Below the pieces are notes generated by a model. The model made no database searches. It was not told the DNA's origin and saw only the letters and a list, made by a program, of their open reading frames with translations. The translations under genes were made by a program, and so were the position numbers. A DNA stretch of 64,000 nt, from the NCBI RefSeq assembly GCF_900101475.1, contig NZ_FMZV01000006.1:62001-126000 (forward strand). Direction: 5' to 3'. Positions 1 through 9,018 of this stretch are shown in pieces; the first letter of the stretch is position 1; each line of letters opens with the position of its first letter. This DNA comes from Ruegeria marina. Lineage in GTDB: Bacteria; Pseudomonadota; Alphaproteobacteria; Rhodobacterales; Rhodobacteraceae.

Positions 1-1
1 C

Positions 2-1042
2 GGTGCGATCATCGGCGGGCTGTTCCATTTCTGCCTTGGGTTCTTCATCGGACGGATCCGCTTTGCCCTGCCGCCGCTGGTCACGGGACTGGTGGTCACG
101 ATGATCGGCCTGGCGCTGGTCAAGGTCGGCATCCAGTATGCCGCCGGCGGCGTGCCCGCCATCGGCACGCCGGAATACGGCTCGCTTCTCAACTGGTCGG
201 CGGCATTGGTGGTGATCCTTGTCACGCTGGGGCTGAAATTCTTCAGCCGCGGGATGCTGTCGGTCTCGGCGGTGCTGATCGGGCTGATCGCGGGCTATGT
301 CTATGCGCTGCTGGTGGGCATGATCAGTTTCGAGGCGATCGGCACCAGCTGGAGCCGCGCCGCCGGGTTCGCCCTGCCGGTGCCGTTCAAATACGGGTTC
401 GAATTCTCGCTGGCCGCGGTGATCGGCTTTTCGATGATGGCGGTGGTCTCGGCCATCGAGACGGTGGGCGATGTCTCGGGTATTGCCAAGGGCGGTGCCG
501 GGCGCGAGGCGACCGACAAGGAGATTGCCGGCGCCACCTATGCCGATGGTATGGGGACCGCGATTGCGGGTCTGTTCGGGGCCTTCCCCAACACCTCGTT
601 CAGTCAGAACGTGGGCCTGATCGCCATGACCGGCGTGATGAGCCGCCATGTCGTCACCATCGGCGCCCTGTTCCTGATCCTGTGCGGGCTGGTGCCCAAG
701 GTGGGCGCGATCATCCGCACCGTGCCTATCGAGGTGCTGGGCGGTGGCGTCATCGTGATGTTCGGCATGGTGGTCGCCGCCGGTGTCTCGATGCTGTCGG
801 ATGTGGACTGGAACCGGCGCAACATGGTGATCTTCGCAATTTCGCTGTCGATTGGCCTGGGCCTGCAACTGGAACCCGGCGCGGTGCAACACCTGCCCGA
901 TACCGCGCGGATCCTGATGACCAGCGGCCTGTTGCCGGCCGCCGTGATTGCCATTGTGCTGAATCTCGTACTGCCGCAAGAACTGGGCGAGGAAGCGACC
1001 GAGGAGGTCTCGGGCGGCATGGCCGGACACGGGCGCACGTAG
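2..1042 (+). CDS. NCS2 family xanthine/uracil permease (5' end outside window)
   Basis: Inner-membrane nucleobase:cation symporter of the NCS2 (UraA/XanQ/UapA) family; only the last 346 residues are present and the frame is already open at the left edge. The substrate-site signature QNVGLIAMTG follows NTSFS at about 60% of the visible part, matching the Q-N-x-G-x4-T motif of xanthine/urate members. Most of the rest is hydrophobic helices, ending in a short charged cytoplasmic tail. The ureidoglycine aminohydrolase gene about 1.7 kb downstream fits a purine-salvage/catabolism setting, so xanthine or urate is a more likely substrate than uracil; this is inference. The gene ends just before a strong hairpin. 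Confidence 0.85.
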   Translation, partial: GAIIGGLFHFCLGFFIGRIRFALPPLVTGLVVTMIGLALVKVGIQYAAGGVPAIGTPEYGSLLNWSAALVVILVTLGLKFFSRGMLSVSAVLIGLIAGYVYALLVGMISFEAIGTSWSRAAGFALPVPFKYGFEFSLAAVIGFSMMAVVSAIETVGDVSGIAKGGAGREATDKEIAGATYADGMGTAIAGLFGAFPNTSFSQNVGLIAMTGVMSRHVVTIGALFLILCGLVPKVGAIIRTVPIEVLGGGVIVMFGMVVAAGVSMLSDVDWNRRNMVIFAISLSIGLGLQLEPGAVQHLPDTARILMTSGLLPAAVIAIVLNLVLPQELGEEATEEVSGGMAGHGRT

Positions 1043-1052
1043 GGCCGGACAG

Positions 1053-1076
1053 GAGGCGGGGCGCTCCCGCCTCTTT
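1053..1076 (+). terminator. Rho-independent terminator after the permease
   Basis: An 8-bp perfect stem GAGGCGGG / CCCGCCTC with a 5-nt loop is followed by TTT. It lies 10 bp after the permease stop and before the convergent GAPDH gene. Confidence 0.7.
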
Positions 1077-1099
1077 GCCCTGCATTACGGATGCAGGGC
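1077..1099. repeat. Perfect inverted repeat between convergent genes
   Basis: Nine-bp arms GCCCTGCAT / ATGCAGGGC surround a 5-nt loop, immediately beside the permease terminator. It may act as the terminator of the leftward GAPDH gene, although no T-run follows on that strand. Confidence 0.5.
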
Positions 1100-1140
1100 A
1101 CAAGACTTGGGCCGGGCAGCGCGCGGGGAGGTCCGCGCGC

Positions 1141-2124
1141 TCAGCCCGCCATCAGGCGCGCCACATCCAGCATCCGCGCCGAAAACCCCCATTCATTGTC
1201 ATACCATCCGAAGACGCGGACCTGACGCTCGCCGATCATGCGGGTTTCCGGCCCGGCGACGATCAGGGATTCCGGCCGCGCGCGCAAGTCTGAGGACACC
1301 AGAGGCCGATCGGTCCAGCCCAGCACCGGCGCGGCGGCCACAGCCGCACGCAGGGCGGCGTCGAATTCGGCCTCGGATATCGGGCGCTGCAACTGTGCCA
1401 CGAGGTCCACCGCCGAGACGCTGGCCGTCGGAACCCGCACCGCCGCGCCTGAGATCCGGCCCGCCAGATGCGGCAGCACCGCGTCGATCAGGTGGGTGGC
1501 GCTGGACGTGGTGGGCACCATCGACAGCGCGCCGGCCCGCGAGCGCGCGGCATCGCCGCGCGGCGCGTCGACCATCGGCTGGCTGTTGGTGTAACAATGA
1601 ATGGTCGTCATGTGGGCGCTGGCGATGCCTGCGATTTCGTCGATCACCCGCGCCAGCGGCGCCAGAGCGTTGGTGGTGCAAGAGGCGTTCGACACGATCC
1701 GGGCATTGCCCAGCCTGTCCTCGTTGGCGCCCAGCACCACGGTGATCTCGGCCGCCGGAGACGGCCCCGAGATCAGCACCTTGCCCGCCCCGGCCGAAAG
1801 GCCCCGCGCCGCAACGTCGGATGTGCGCGCGATCCCGGTGCAGTCGAGCAGCACATCCACCCCCGACAGGTCCACTCGCGCCAGGTCGGCGCTGTGGGCC
1901 ACCGGGATCTCGACTCCGTCCACCACCAGGACCTGATCCCCGGTCGCGACGGTGCCACGCCAGGGGCCGAATGTACTGTCGTATTCGAAGAGATAGGCAC
2001 AGGTATCGAGCGGTGCGATATCGTTGATCAGCGCGAGCTCTATATCCTTGGCCTGCGGTGCAGCCATCAGCTGCCGCAGGATGGTGCGGCCGATGCGGCC
2101 GAATCCGTTGATCGCGATTTTCAT
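1141..2124 (-). CDS. gap: Glyceraldehyde-3-phosphate dehydrogenase family protein
   Basis: NAD(P)-dependent type I GAPDH-family enzyme, 327 residues, close to the usual 330-335. The N-terminal Rossmann motif INGFGRIGR (residues 5-13) is followed by the catalytic SNASCTTN loop with Cys149 and by His176 in the HMTTIHCYT segment. The C-terminal YDNEWGFS motif is present. The residue after CTTN is Ala rather than the usual Cys, which is a minor variation. Erythrose-4-phosphate dehydrogenase has the same fold and cannot be excluded. The gene stands alone, with no pgk or tkt next to it, so it may be a secondary copy rather than the main glycolytic one. Confidence 0.88.
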   Translation of the reverse strand: MKIAINGFGRIGRTILRQLMAAPQAKDIELALINDIAPLDTCAYLFEYDSTFGPWRGTVATGDQVLVVDGVEIPVAHSADLARVDLSGVDVLLDCTGIARTSDVAARGLSAGAGKVLISGPSPAAEITVVLGANEDRLGNARIVSNASCTTNALAPLARVIDEIAGIASAHMTTIHCYTNSQPMVDAPRGDAARSRAGALSMVPTTSSATHLIDAVLPHLAGRISGAAVRVPTASVSAVDLVAQLQRPISEAEFDAALRAAVAAAPVLGWTDRPLVSSDLRARPESLIVAGPETRMIGERQVRVFGWYDNEWGFSARMLDVARLMAG

Positions 2125-2178
2125 GCGCCAGCTATGGCAGTTGCGCTGACCGACCTCAATGCCCCGGCGGCGCTGGAC

Positions 2179-2499
2179 TCAACGGCAAGTGACCCGGGCA
2201 AAGAACTGGCCGGAAATGTTCTGGTAGAGCGTGTTGCGATCCACCGTGCATCCGGTCGCCTGCTGGACGGCAGCAATCGCCTGATGGGTGCGCAGCCGGG
2301 CGGGCGGCCCATAGGGGTTGAGGTTGTTCCAGTCCCGCGTGGCGCGGTAGACGACCGGCTCCTGCGACACTTGCGTGACGGCCCAGGTCCGGTTCATCAC
2401 CCGGACGGTGATCGTCTCGTCCTGCGCGATGGCGCTTGTTCCGAAGGTGGACAGGGCGACCAGTCCGACCAGGGCCGGACGCATCAGACGCACATTCAT
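2179..2499 (-). CDS. Small exported protein of unknown function
   Basis: A 106-residue product with a clear Sec-type signal (MNVRLMRPALVGLVALSTFG, cleavage expected after SAIAQ near residue 26). The mature part of about 80 residues carries two Cys (about residues 84 and 105), which could form one disulphide in the periplasm. AGGAGGCCC lies a few bases upstream of the ATG. I do not recognise the family. It is co-directional with the GAPDH gene 54 bp downstream, but nothing indicates a functional link. Confidence 0.6.
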   Translation of the reverse strand: MNVRLMRPALVGLVALSTFGTSAIAQDETITVRVMNRTWAVTQVSQEPVVYRATRDWNNLNPYGPPARLRTHQAIAAVQQATGCTVDRNTLYQNISGQFFARVTCR

Positions 2500-2702
2500 G
2501 GTAGGGCCTCCTGTGCAATGCGACTACCTGCCCTGATTTGAGCAGATCGCGCGCGTTCTGAGAAGCCCCGGTGGACGTATGTATGGTCCGGGCGGTGAAG
2601 GTTGGAGTTCTGGATCAGCGCCTGTCGCCACCGGTGACGCGCCCGAGAGACCGGCTTGCGGCCGCCCACCGGACAGCCGCCGCCTTTTTCCTCTGCCCTG
2701 CC

Positions 2703-3530
2703 TTACCGCCGGGGCAGCACCATGTGCCGGTTCACGTCCTTGTAGAGCAGGTAGCGGAACCGCCCCGGCCCCCCGGCATAGCAGGCCTGCGGGCAGAACG
2801 CGCGCAGCCACATATAATCGCCCGCCTCGACCTCGACCCAGTCCTGGTTCAGCCGGTAGACTGCCTTGCCCTCCAGCACGTAGAGCCCGTGTTCCATCAC
2901 ATGGGTCTCGGCAAAGGGGATCACCCCGCCGGGCAGGAAGTTGACGATATTGACATGCATGTCGTGGCGCAGGTCCTCGGGGTCGACAAAGCGCGTGGTC
3001 GACCAGCGCCCCTCGGTGCCCGGCATCTCGCGCGGGACGATGTCCTGTTCGCGGGTGACGAAAGGCTCGGGCCGGTCGATCCCCTCGACCGCCTCATAGG
3101 CCTTGCGCACCCAGTGGAACCGCGCCGCAGGTCCCGCATGGTTGTGCAACTGCCAGTCGCAGCCCGCTGGCAGGTAGGCATAGCCGCCGGGTTCGAGCAC
3201 GTGATCGGCGCCCGCGATGGTCAGCGTTACCGCGCCCTCGACGACAAAGATCACACCCTGCGCGCCGGGATCGGTCTCGGGCCGGGAGCTGCCGCCGCCG
3301 GGCTGCACCTCGACGATGTAATGCGAAAAGGACTCGGCAAATCCGCTGAGGGGTCGCGCCAGCACCCAGACCCGCGTCCTGTCCCAGAACGGCAGGAAAC
3401 TGGTGACGATGTCGCGCATCGTGCCCTTGGGGATCACCGCATAGGCGGTGGTGAACATCGCCCGGTCGGTCAAAAGCTGCTCTTGCCCCGGATGCCCGCC
3501 CTGGGGCGCGTAATAGTTGGGATGTGCCAT
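2703..3530 (-). CDS. allE: (S)-ureidoglycine aminohydrolase
   Basis: Double-cupin, manganese-dependent enzyme that releases ammonia from (S)-ureidoglycine in allantoin breakdown. The product has 275 residues, normal for the family. The second cupin carries the metal ligands in the order Glu208, His210, His214 (segment AETHVMEHG) and Gln248 (CPQACYA), the set known for plant and bacterial ureidoglycine aminohydrolases. The frame is open upstream for 64 more codons, but the start at 3530 is preceded by AGGAACGAGG and gives the family-like N terminus MAHPNYYAPQGGH. Together with the nucleobase permease at the left edge it marks the end of a purine-degradation region. Confidence 0.88.
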   Translation of the reverse strand: MAHPNYYAPQGGHPGQEQLLTDRAMFTTAYAVIPKGTMRDIVTSFLPFWDRTRVWVLARPLSGFAESFSHYIVEVQPGGGSSRPETDPGAQGVIFVVEGAVTLTIAGADHVLEPGGYAYLPAGCDWQLHNHAGPAARFHWVRKAYEAVEGIDRPEPFVTREQDIVPREMPGTEGRWSTTRFVDPEDLRHDMHVNIVNFLPGGVIPFAETHVMEHGLYVLEGKAVYRLNQDWVEVEAGDYMWLRAFCPQACYAGGPGRFRYLLYKDVNRHMVLPRR

Positions 3531-3709
3531 CTGTGCCTCGTTCCTGTCTTGTCCGCCAATCTGGAACACGCGGTTCCCCGGTCCTAGGGTGAAAGGCCCG
3601 ATAGGTTCATTCGGGATATTTTGAAGATGACGGCATAGTCCGGCCTCTTGGTCTGTGCTGCGGCGGCGTGTAACGATGGCCGCAGAGCTGAACCGATTTC
3701 GAGGACCAG

Positions 3710-4063
3710 ATGAAACGCGCAATTCTCATTTTTCTGACCGCGACCGCCATGATCCTTGCCGCCGGGGCCGGCGCCAAACCGTTGTCGCGGATCATTGCCG
3801 AACTTGGCCTCTCACCCGAAGATTTCCAGCTGATGGGCGCGGCCTCGCGCCAACTGGTGGTCGATGACCGCCCGGTCGTGGGGCGCGAGGCGACATGGGA
3901 GAACGCCGCCACCGACTCGCGCGGGTCCGTGCGGGTTGACGCGGTGCAGGGCGATTGCGCCGTGCTGCATCACACGATCCACCCGACCGGAGCCGAGCAG
4001 GCCAAGCTGATTGGCACCCGCCTGTGCAAGGGTGCCGACGGCGTCTGGATGATGACGCCGTAA
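3710..4063 (+). CDS. Small exported protein, surface-antigen-like C terminus
   Basis: A 117-residue product with a signal peptide (MKRAILIFLTATAMILAAGA) and a mature domain of about 95 residues. GAGGACC lies at proper distance before the ATG. The second half has the pattern GSVRV..GDC...HH...LIGTRLCKGADGVWMM, with two Cys. This resembles the C-terminal module of small alphaproteobacterial surface-antigen-type proteins (glycine-rich strand, Cys, then dG.W at the end). That resemblance is from memory and weak. No operon partner; the divergent neighbour is the ureidoglycine aminohydrolase. Confidence 0.6.
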   Translation: MKRAILIFLTATAMILAAGAGAKPLSRIIAELGLSPEDFQLMGAASRQLVVDDRPVVGREATWENAATDSRGSVRVDAVQGDCAVLHHTIHPTGAEQAKLIGTRLCKGADGVWMMTP

Positions 4064-4260
4064 GGAAGGGCTCCGGGCCGGGTACTTCGGTGTCGTTCAT
4101 TGCCCGCGCGAAGGCTTGCCGAGTTCGCGGATGACCTGTTCGGACATCTGCGCGGTGCGGGTATAGCGGCATGCCGGGCGCGAGATAACTGAGTGGAATG
4201 TCCTGCAAAGGCCCCATGTGAGCCTGCGGAAAACACACCCCCTTGTATTGCGGTGCCGTC

Positions 4261-5739
4261 TTATCCGTGCCGCAGAACAAGGGTCCGCGTTGCGCTGAAA
4301 TCGTAAAGAGCGGCGAAGCCCTTTTCGCGCCCATGGCCCGACTTGCCGATGCCGCCGAACGGCAGTTCCACACCGCCACCGGTGCCGTAGCCGTTGACAT
4401 AGACCTGCCCCGCCGCGATCTGGCGGGCGACGCGCAGGGCGCGGCTGCCATCGGCGGACCAGACCCCGGCGACCAGCCCGTAGTCGGTGCCATTGGCCAG
4501 GGCGATGGCCTCGGCCTCGTCCCGGAAGGTGAGGAGGGCGAGAATGGGTCCGAAAATCTCATCCTGGGCCATCGGGTGGTCGGGGGGCACGGGGCCGTAG
4601 AGGCGCGGCGGGATGAAATGGCCGCCCGCCGGGGCGCCTTCGGCGATCCGGCCCTCGGCGATGAGCGGGATGCCATCGGCCTCGGCCATGGCGCAATAGC
4701 GTTGGACGCGCCGGTGCTGGGTGAGGTTGATCACCGGACCGAGTTCGGGGTTTTGCGCGGGCGCTCCCGCGACCAGCCGGGAAAAGGCGGCCCCGAGGCG
4801 GGCGGTAAAGCCATCGGCAATAGCGGCATCGACCAGCACTCGGGACCCGGCAGAGCAGGTTTGCCCGGCGTTCTGGACGATGGCGGCGATGACCGCAGGG
4901 ACGGCGACATCGAGATCGGCATCGGCAAAGACGATCTGGGGCGACTTGCCGCCAAGTTCGAGCGTGCAGCCGATATGATGGCGGGCGGCGGCGACCTGAA
5001 CCAGGGTGCCGACTTCGGGACTGCCGGTGAAGGAAATGAAGTCGATCCCACGATGGGCGGTGAGCGCCGCGCCCGCGATCTCGCCCCGGCCGGGCACGAC
5101 GTTGATGGCGCCGGCGGGAAAACCCGCCTCCCGTGCCAGTTCGGCCAGATGCAAGGCGGTGAGACAGGCATCCTCGGCCGGTTTCAGGACCGTGGCATTG
5201 CCCATGGCCAGCGCTGGCGCAAGGCTACGGCCGACCATCTGTGCGGGATAGTTCCAGGGGATGATATGGCCGGTGACGCCGTGCGGCACGTATTCGGTGC
5301 TGGCGTGCAGGCCGGGGCGCATCGGTATGGTGATGCCGTGCACCTTGTCGGCGGCGGCGCCGTAATATTCGAAATAGCGCGCGGCGGTGTCGATATCGCC
5401 CCGGGCCTGGTCCAGCGGTTTGCCGGTATCACGTGCCTCCAATCGGGAGAGATCGTCGCGATGTGTCTCGATCACCTGGCCCAGGCGCGAGAGCAGGCGG
5501 CCGCGTTCGGTGGCCGAAAGCCGGCCCCAGGGGCCGGACAGGGCCCGGCGCGCGGCACCGACGGCGGCATCGATATCTGCGGCGTTCCCGGCTGCGATGC
5601 GGGCAAAGACGGCACCCGTTGCCGGATCGGTCACGTCGAGCGACTTGCCTGAGGCGGGCGGGTGCCATTCGTTGTCGATGAACACGCCGTTGAAACGGGT
5701 GATTGGGTCGGCGGCGCCAGGCGTGTCATGCATTGTCAT
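4261..5739 (-). CDS. NAD(P)-dependent aldehyde dehydrogenase
   Basis: ALDH-superfamily enzyme, 492 residues, oxidising an aldehyde to its acid. Visible landmarks are PWNYP (about 161-165), the nucleotide-loop motif FTGSPEVG (238-245), the general base Glu261 in TLELGGKSP and the nucleophile Cys295 in AGQTCSAGS. The start at 5739 (MTMHD) is chosen because the open frame further upstream runs into the next gene. It is a clear paralogue of the ALDH at 26790-28253: both end in ELPFGG..KSGHGREKGF.ALY.FSA and share HIGCTLELGGKSPQIVFADA. It is the last gene of a leftward group SDR - GST - ALDH - ALDH. The substrate is unknown. Confidence 0.9.
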   Translation of the reverse strand: MTMHDTPGAADPITRFNGVFIDNEWHPPASGKSLDVTDPATGAVFARIAAGNAADIDAAVGAARRALSGPWGRLSATERGRLLSRLGQVIETHRDDLSRLEARDTGKPLDQARGDIDTAARYFEYYGAAADKVHGITIPMRPGLHASTEYVPHGVTGHIIPWNYPAQMVGRSLAPALAMGNATVLKPAEDACLTALHLAELAREAGFPAGAINVVPGRGEIAGAALTAHRGIDFISFTGSPEVGTLVQVAAARHHIGCTLELGGKSPQIVFADADLDVAVPAVIAAIVQNAGQTCSAGSRVLVDAAIADGFTARLGAAFSRLVAGAPAQNPELGPVINLTQHRRVQRYCAMAEADGIPLIAEGRIAEGAPAGGHFIPPRLYGPVPPDHPMAQDEIFGPILALLTFRDEAEAIALANGTDYGLVAGVWSADGSRALRVARQIAAGQVYVNGYGTGGGVELPFGGIGKSGHGREKGFAALYDFSATRTLVLRHG

Positions 5740-5770
5740 GGCTTGGCGCTGCCTTTCCGGTTGCGGGTCG

Positions 5771-7225
5771 TCAGATTTTGACGGTGACCGTCTTGAGGTG
5801 CGAATAGTGGTGGATCGCCTCGATCCCCTTTTCGCGGCCATAGCCCGAGTTCTTGTGCCCGCCAAAGGGCGTCTGCACCGACATCGTGTTCCAGACATTG
5901 ACAAAGATCTGGCCCGCATCGATCCGGTCGGCCACACGCAACGCGCGGGAGATGTCGCGGCTCCAGAGCGTTCCGATCAGGCCGTAGTCGCTGTCATTCG
6001 CGATGCGGATCGCGTCTTCCTCGGTGTCGAAGGGGATGGCAACGAGTACCGGGCCAAAAATCTCTTCCTGCGCGATGCGCATGGAGTTGTCGACATCGGC
6101 ATAGACCGTGGGCTGGATGTAGAAGCCGTTCTCCTGGCCTTGGACCTCGGCCACCGCGCCGCCGGTCAATACGCGGGCGCCATCCTCCTTGGCGACCTCG
6201 AAGTAGCCCTGCACGCGCTGGAACTGGGCCGGGGTGATGATCGGACCCAGCGTTTCGCCCGGGACGATGGATTCGGTGGCCTTGGCGACCTTTTCGAGGA
6301 AGGCATCATAGACGGAGCGTTGCACCAGAAGACGGGTGCCCGCCGAACAGACCTGCCCGCAGTTGAGTGTGAAGCCCTTGACCGCCTCGGTGGCGGCGGA
6401 ATCCAGATCGGCGTCCTCGAAGACGATGTTGGCCGATTTGCCGCCCAGTTCCAGCGTCAGCGGGATGATCCGCTCGGCGGCGATGCGACCGATGGCGCGG
6501 CCGGTGGCGACCGAGCCGGTGAAGGCGACCTTGCGCACGGCCGGGTGGCTGACGATGGCTTCGCCGACCTCTTGCCCGGTGCCGAGGACAATGTTGATCA
6601 CGCCCTTGGGGAACCCCACTTCACTGGCCATGCGGGCCATTTCGATAGTGGTGCGCGACGTGATCTCGGACGGTTTCGCCACCACCACGTTGCCGGCCAC
6701 CAGCGCCGGCGCGATGGCGCGGGCGGCCTGGTTCAGCGGCAGGTTCCAGGGCGTGATGATGCCGATCACGCCAAAGGGTTCGCGCTTGGTAAAGACATGC
6801 TGGTCGGGGGCGACGTCGAGCACATCGCCGGTGGGGAGATAGACAAGGCTGCCGTAGAATTCGAAATACTGGGCGCTGCCCTCGATCTCGGCCAGGGCGC
6901 CGGCCATGGGTTTGCCGGTGTCAGCGCGTTCAAGTTCAGCGAGGCGGTCTTTCTCGGCACGCATCCGGGCTGCCATGGCGAGCATCAGGCGGCCACGTTC
7001 GGCGGCGTTGAAACGGCGCCAGCCATCGGCGGCCGCCTGGGCCGCGGCAACGGCGGCTGCGACATCCTCGGACGTGCCGGCGGCGACGCGGTGTGACGGT
7101 GCGCCGGTCATTGGTGAGACATTTTCGATATAGCTGCCGCCCGATGGCGCCGTCGAGGCACCATCAATCCAGTGGTCATAGGAGGCAAGCGCCGTGTTGG
7201 TCTTTGCTTGGGCTTGGGGGTTCAT
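5771..7225 (-). CDS. NAD(P)-dependent aldehyde dehydrogenase
   Basis: Second ALDH-superfamily enzyme of the leftward group, 484 residues from the preferred start at 7225, which has GAGAGG ahead of it. A TTG at 7252 is in frame but sits on the GST stop codon. Key residues: TPWNLPL (158-164), FTGSVATG (235-242), general base Glu259 in TLELGGKSA and nucleophile Cys293 in GQVCSAGT. It differs clearly from the ALDH 31 bp downstream, so the pair is not a recent duplication and may act on different aldehydes or as a betaine-aldehyde-like and a semialdehyde-like enzyme. That split is a guess. Confidence 0.9.
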   Translation of the reverse strand: MNPQAQAKTNTALASYDHWIDGASTAPSGGSYIENVSPMTGAPSHRVAAGTSEDVAAAVAAAQAAADGWRRFNAAERGRLMLAMAARMRAEKDRLAELERADTGKPMAGALAEIEGSAQYFEFYGSLVYLPTGDVLDVAPDQHVFTKREPFGVIGIITPWNLPLNQAARAIAPALVAGNVVVAKPSEITSRTTIEMARMASEVGFPKGVINIVLGTGQEVGEAIVSHPAVRKVAFTGSVATGRAIGRIAAERIIPLTLELGGKSANIVFEDADLDSAATEAVKGFTLNCGQVCSAGTRLLVQRSVYDAFLEKVAKATESIVPGETLGPIITPAQFQRVQGYFEVAKEDGARVLTGGAVAEVQGQENGFYIQPTVYADVDNSMRIAQEEIFGPVLVAIPFDTEEDAIRIANDSDYGLIGTLWSRDISRALRVADRIDAGQIFVNVWNTMSVQTPFGGHKNSGYGREKGIEAIHHYSHLKTVTVKI

Positions 7226-7248
7226 GTCTGGCCTCTCTGGAACTGGGC

Positions 7249-7848
7249 TCAAATGAATGGCATGGTCGCTTCGACCGAAGCGCGGCCCTTCTGGCGCTCG
7301 CGCCAGGCGGCGAGGACGGGCAGATCGGCCAGCCAGTTGCGGTCGGGGTAGCGGAAAACGATATAGTCGAGGGCGGTGATCGCGGCGATGTTGGCTATAT
7401 CGGGCCGCTCGGCGAAATCGCGCGGCGGGTTGGCGTCCAGCCGGGCCAGCCCCTCGGCCATGGTGCGGAACCGCTTGGCGCCCACCATGTCCGTGTCGAA
7501 CCCGGGCGCCGACTTGCGGCCGATGATGACGGCCGTGGCAGCCTCGGCCGCGCCTAGAGCCGGGGCGGCGATGGAAAGCGTTTCGGCAAGACCCTGGGCG
7601 GGGTAGATCGGCACGTCGGGCGCGATCTGGTCAAGATAGCGCAGGATCAGGTGGGCCTCGGCGATGGCGTGACCATCATCGGTGATCAGTGTAGGCACCC
7701 GGCCAGCCGGATTGGCGGCAAGGAAATCTGCGGGGTCGGCCCAGGGATCGACGATCTGGATTTCAACCTTTTCGGACAGGCCCTTTTCCTCGATCGCGAG
7801 GCGAACCAGTCGGACAAAGGGCGATGTGGTGTTGGCGAAAAGTTTCAT
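7249..7848 (-). CDS. Glutathione S-transferase family protein
   Basis: A 199-residue GST with a thioredoxin-like N domain (residues 1-75: TTSPFVR active-site region, then GRVPTL with the cis-Pro and the glutathione gamma-glutamyl site near residues 65-69, EAHL) and an all-helical C domain. Ser in SPFVR is the likely catalytic residue. It lies 9 bp from the SDR upstream and its stop is 23 bp before the ALDH start, so it is operonic. A glutathione-dependent step beside an SDR and ALDHs is reminiscent of aryl-ether or formaldehyde-type chemistry, but no specific substrate can be read. Confidence 0.8.
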   Translation of the reverse strand: MKLFANTTSPFVRLVRLAIEEKGLSEKVEIQIVDPWADPADFLAANPAGRVPTLITDDGHAIAEAHLILRYLDQIAPDVPIYPAQGLAETLSIAAPALGAAEAATAVIIGRKSAPGFDTDMVGAKRFRTMAEGLARLDANPPRDFAERPDIANIAAITALDYIVFRYPDRNWLADLPVLAAWRERQKGRASVEATMPFI

Positions 7849-7857
7849 CTTCGAGCC

Positions 7858-8655
7858 TCACTTGACTTTGAGCGTGATGCCGCCATCCACCACCAGTTCG
7901 ATGCCGGTGATGAACTTGGCTTCGTCCGAAGCCAGGAAAACGCTGGCCCAGGCGACATCCCAAGCGTCGCCCATGTGGCCGAGCGGCACAAGGGCGTCAC
8001 GCTGGCGGACCATCTCCTCGGTCGAGCCGTAGACATCGGTGACATTGCCCATGTGGATGAGCGGCGTATTCATCAGTCCCGGCAGGATCGAGTTGCAGCG
8101 GATGCCCTTGCGGCCATAGTTCAGCGCGATGTCGCGGCTGAAGGCGTTCACCGCTCCCTTGGAGGCCGAATAGGATATGCAGGAATAGCCCAGCGAGTGG
8201 GTGGAGGCGATGGAGCTGATGTTGATGATCGAGCCGCCGCCCTGGCGTTCCATGATCGGCAGGATGTTGCGGCAGGTCAGGTAGATCGACTTGACGTTGA
8301 TATCCATCAGCCGGTCCCATTGCTGCTCGGTCAGGTCCTCGGGGCCGCCCGGATCGATGATGCCGACATTGTTGTGCAGCACGTCGATACGACTGAATTT
8401 CTCCATTGCCTTTTTGACGGCGGCTTCGACGTCGGCGGCCTTGGATACGTCGCAGACGGCGGTTTCGACGATCCCGCCCTCGTCGCGGATGATCTGGGCA
8501 GTTTCTTCCACCGCTTCCGATTTCAGATCGAGGGCGAACACCTTGGCGCCTTCGCGGGCAAAGGCAACCGCAGCGGCCTTGCCATTGCCCCAGCCGGGGC
8601 CGATCGAGCCTGCGCCGGTCAGGAAAACCACCTTGTCCTTAAGACGATCACCCAT
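7858..8655 (-). CDS. Short-chain dehydrogenase/reductase
   Basis: Classical SDR of 265 residues: cofactor loop TGAGSIGPGWG near residues 14-24, the NNVG motif near 92 (usual NNAG, here Val for Ala), catalytic Ser in NISSIAS, Tyr and Lys in YSASK, and the C-terminal ELVVDGG typical of the family. The start at 8655 has GGAGA at correct spacing; an in-frame ATG 14 codons upstream lacks one. Asp at the end of strand beta-2 (ALDLKS) suggests NAD rather than NADP. First gene of the leftward SDR - GST - ALDH - ALDH operon, divergent from the ABC importer at 9019. Confidence 0.88.
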   Translation of the reverse strand: MGDRLKDKVVFLTGAGSIGPGWGNGKAAAVAFAREGAKVFALDLKSEAVEETAQIIRDEGGIVETAVCDVSKAADVEAAVKKAMEKFSRIDVLHNNVGIIDPGGPEDLTEQQWDRLMDINVKSIYLTCRNILPIMERQGGGSIINISSIASTHSLGYSCISYSASKGAVNAFSRDIALNYGRKGIRCNSILPGLMNTPLIHMGNVTDVYGSTEEMVRQRDALVPLGHMGDAWDVAWASVFLASDEAKFITGIELVVDGGITLKVK

Positions 8656-9018
8656 CTGACATTCTCCGTTCTCTTGCAATTGAGGTTGGGCCGACAATCC
8701 CGCCCGCCGCCTGTGTGCGCAAATATTGTTGTGGTCTAGGGGTGATAGTTATTTTTTATACCGGGCTGTCTATCGGGCAGAGCGGTCATGCGGCGGGATG
8801 GCGTGACGGGATAAAATCGCTTTTTTTCATGTGTTTGTTGTTTTTCGCGGTGAGCTGCCAGCTGGCCGATATAAGAAAATCATCTGAGGGACATGGGAAA
8901 TCGCTATTTGTTGACTGCATATTACGCACCTCATCCTGCTGCCACCGGATCATGGGCGGTCGATGGAATCTGAACGTGCCGATCCTTCCGGACCAAGACA
9001 GTCACCTGGAGGAGACAC
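8656..9018. promoter_or_regulatory. AT-rich divergent intergenic region (363 bp)
   Basis: The longest gene-free stretch in the window, between the leftward SDR operon and the rightward ABC importer. It holds A/T-rich patches unlike the neighbouring genes (around 8747-8760 and 8815-8840) and a TTGACT at 8911 that could be a -35 element, without a convincing -10 at normal spacing. CTGGAGGAG just before 9019 is the importer ribosome binding site. I see no reading frame with a credible start here. Confidence 0.5.

Noticed and set aside
4243-7096. Long plus-strand frames opposite the two aldehyde dehydrogenases
   Set aside because: Glycine- and arginine-rich shadow translations without starts or motifs; the ALDH catalytic residues are on the minus strand.
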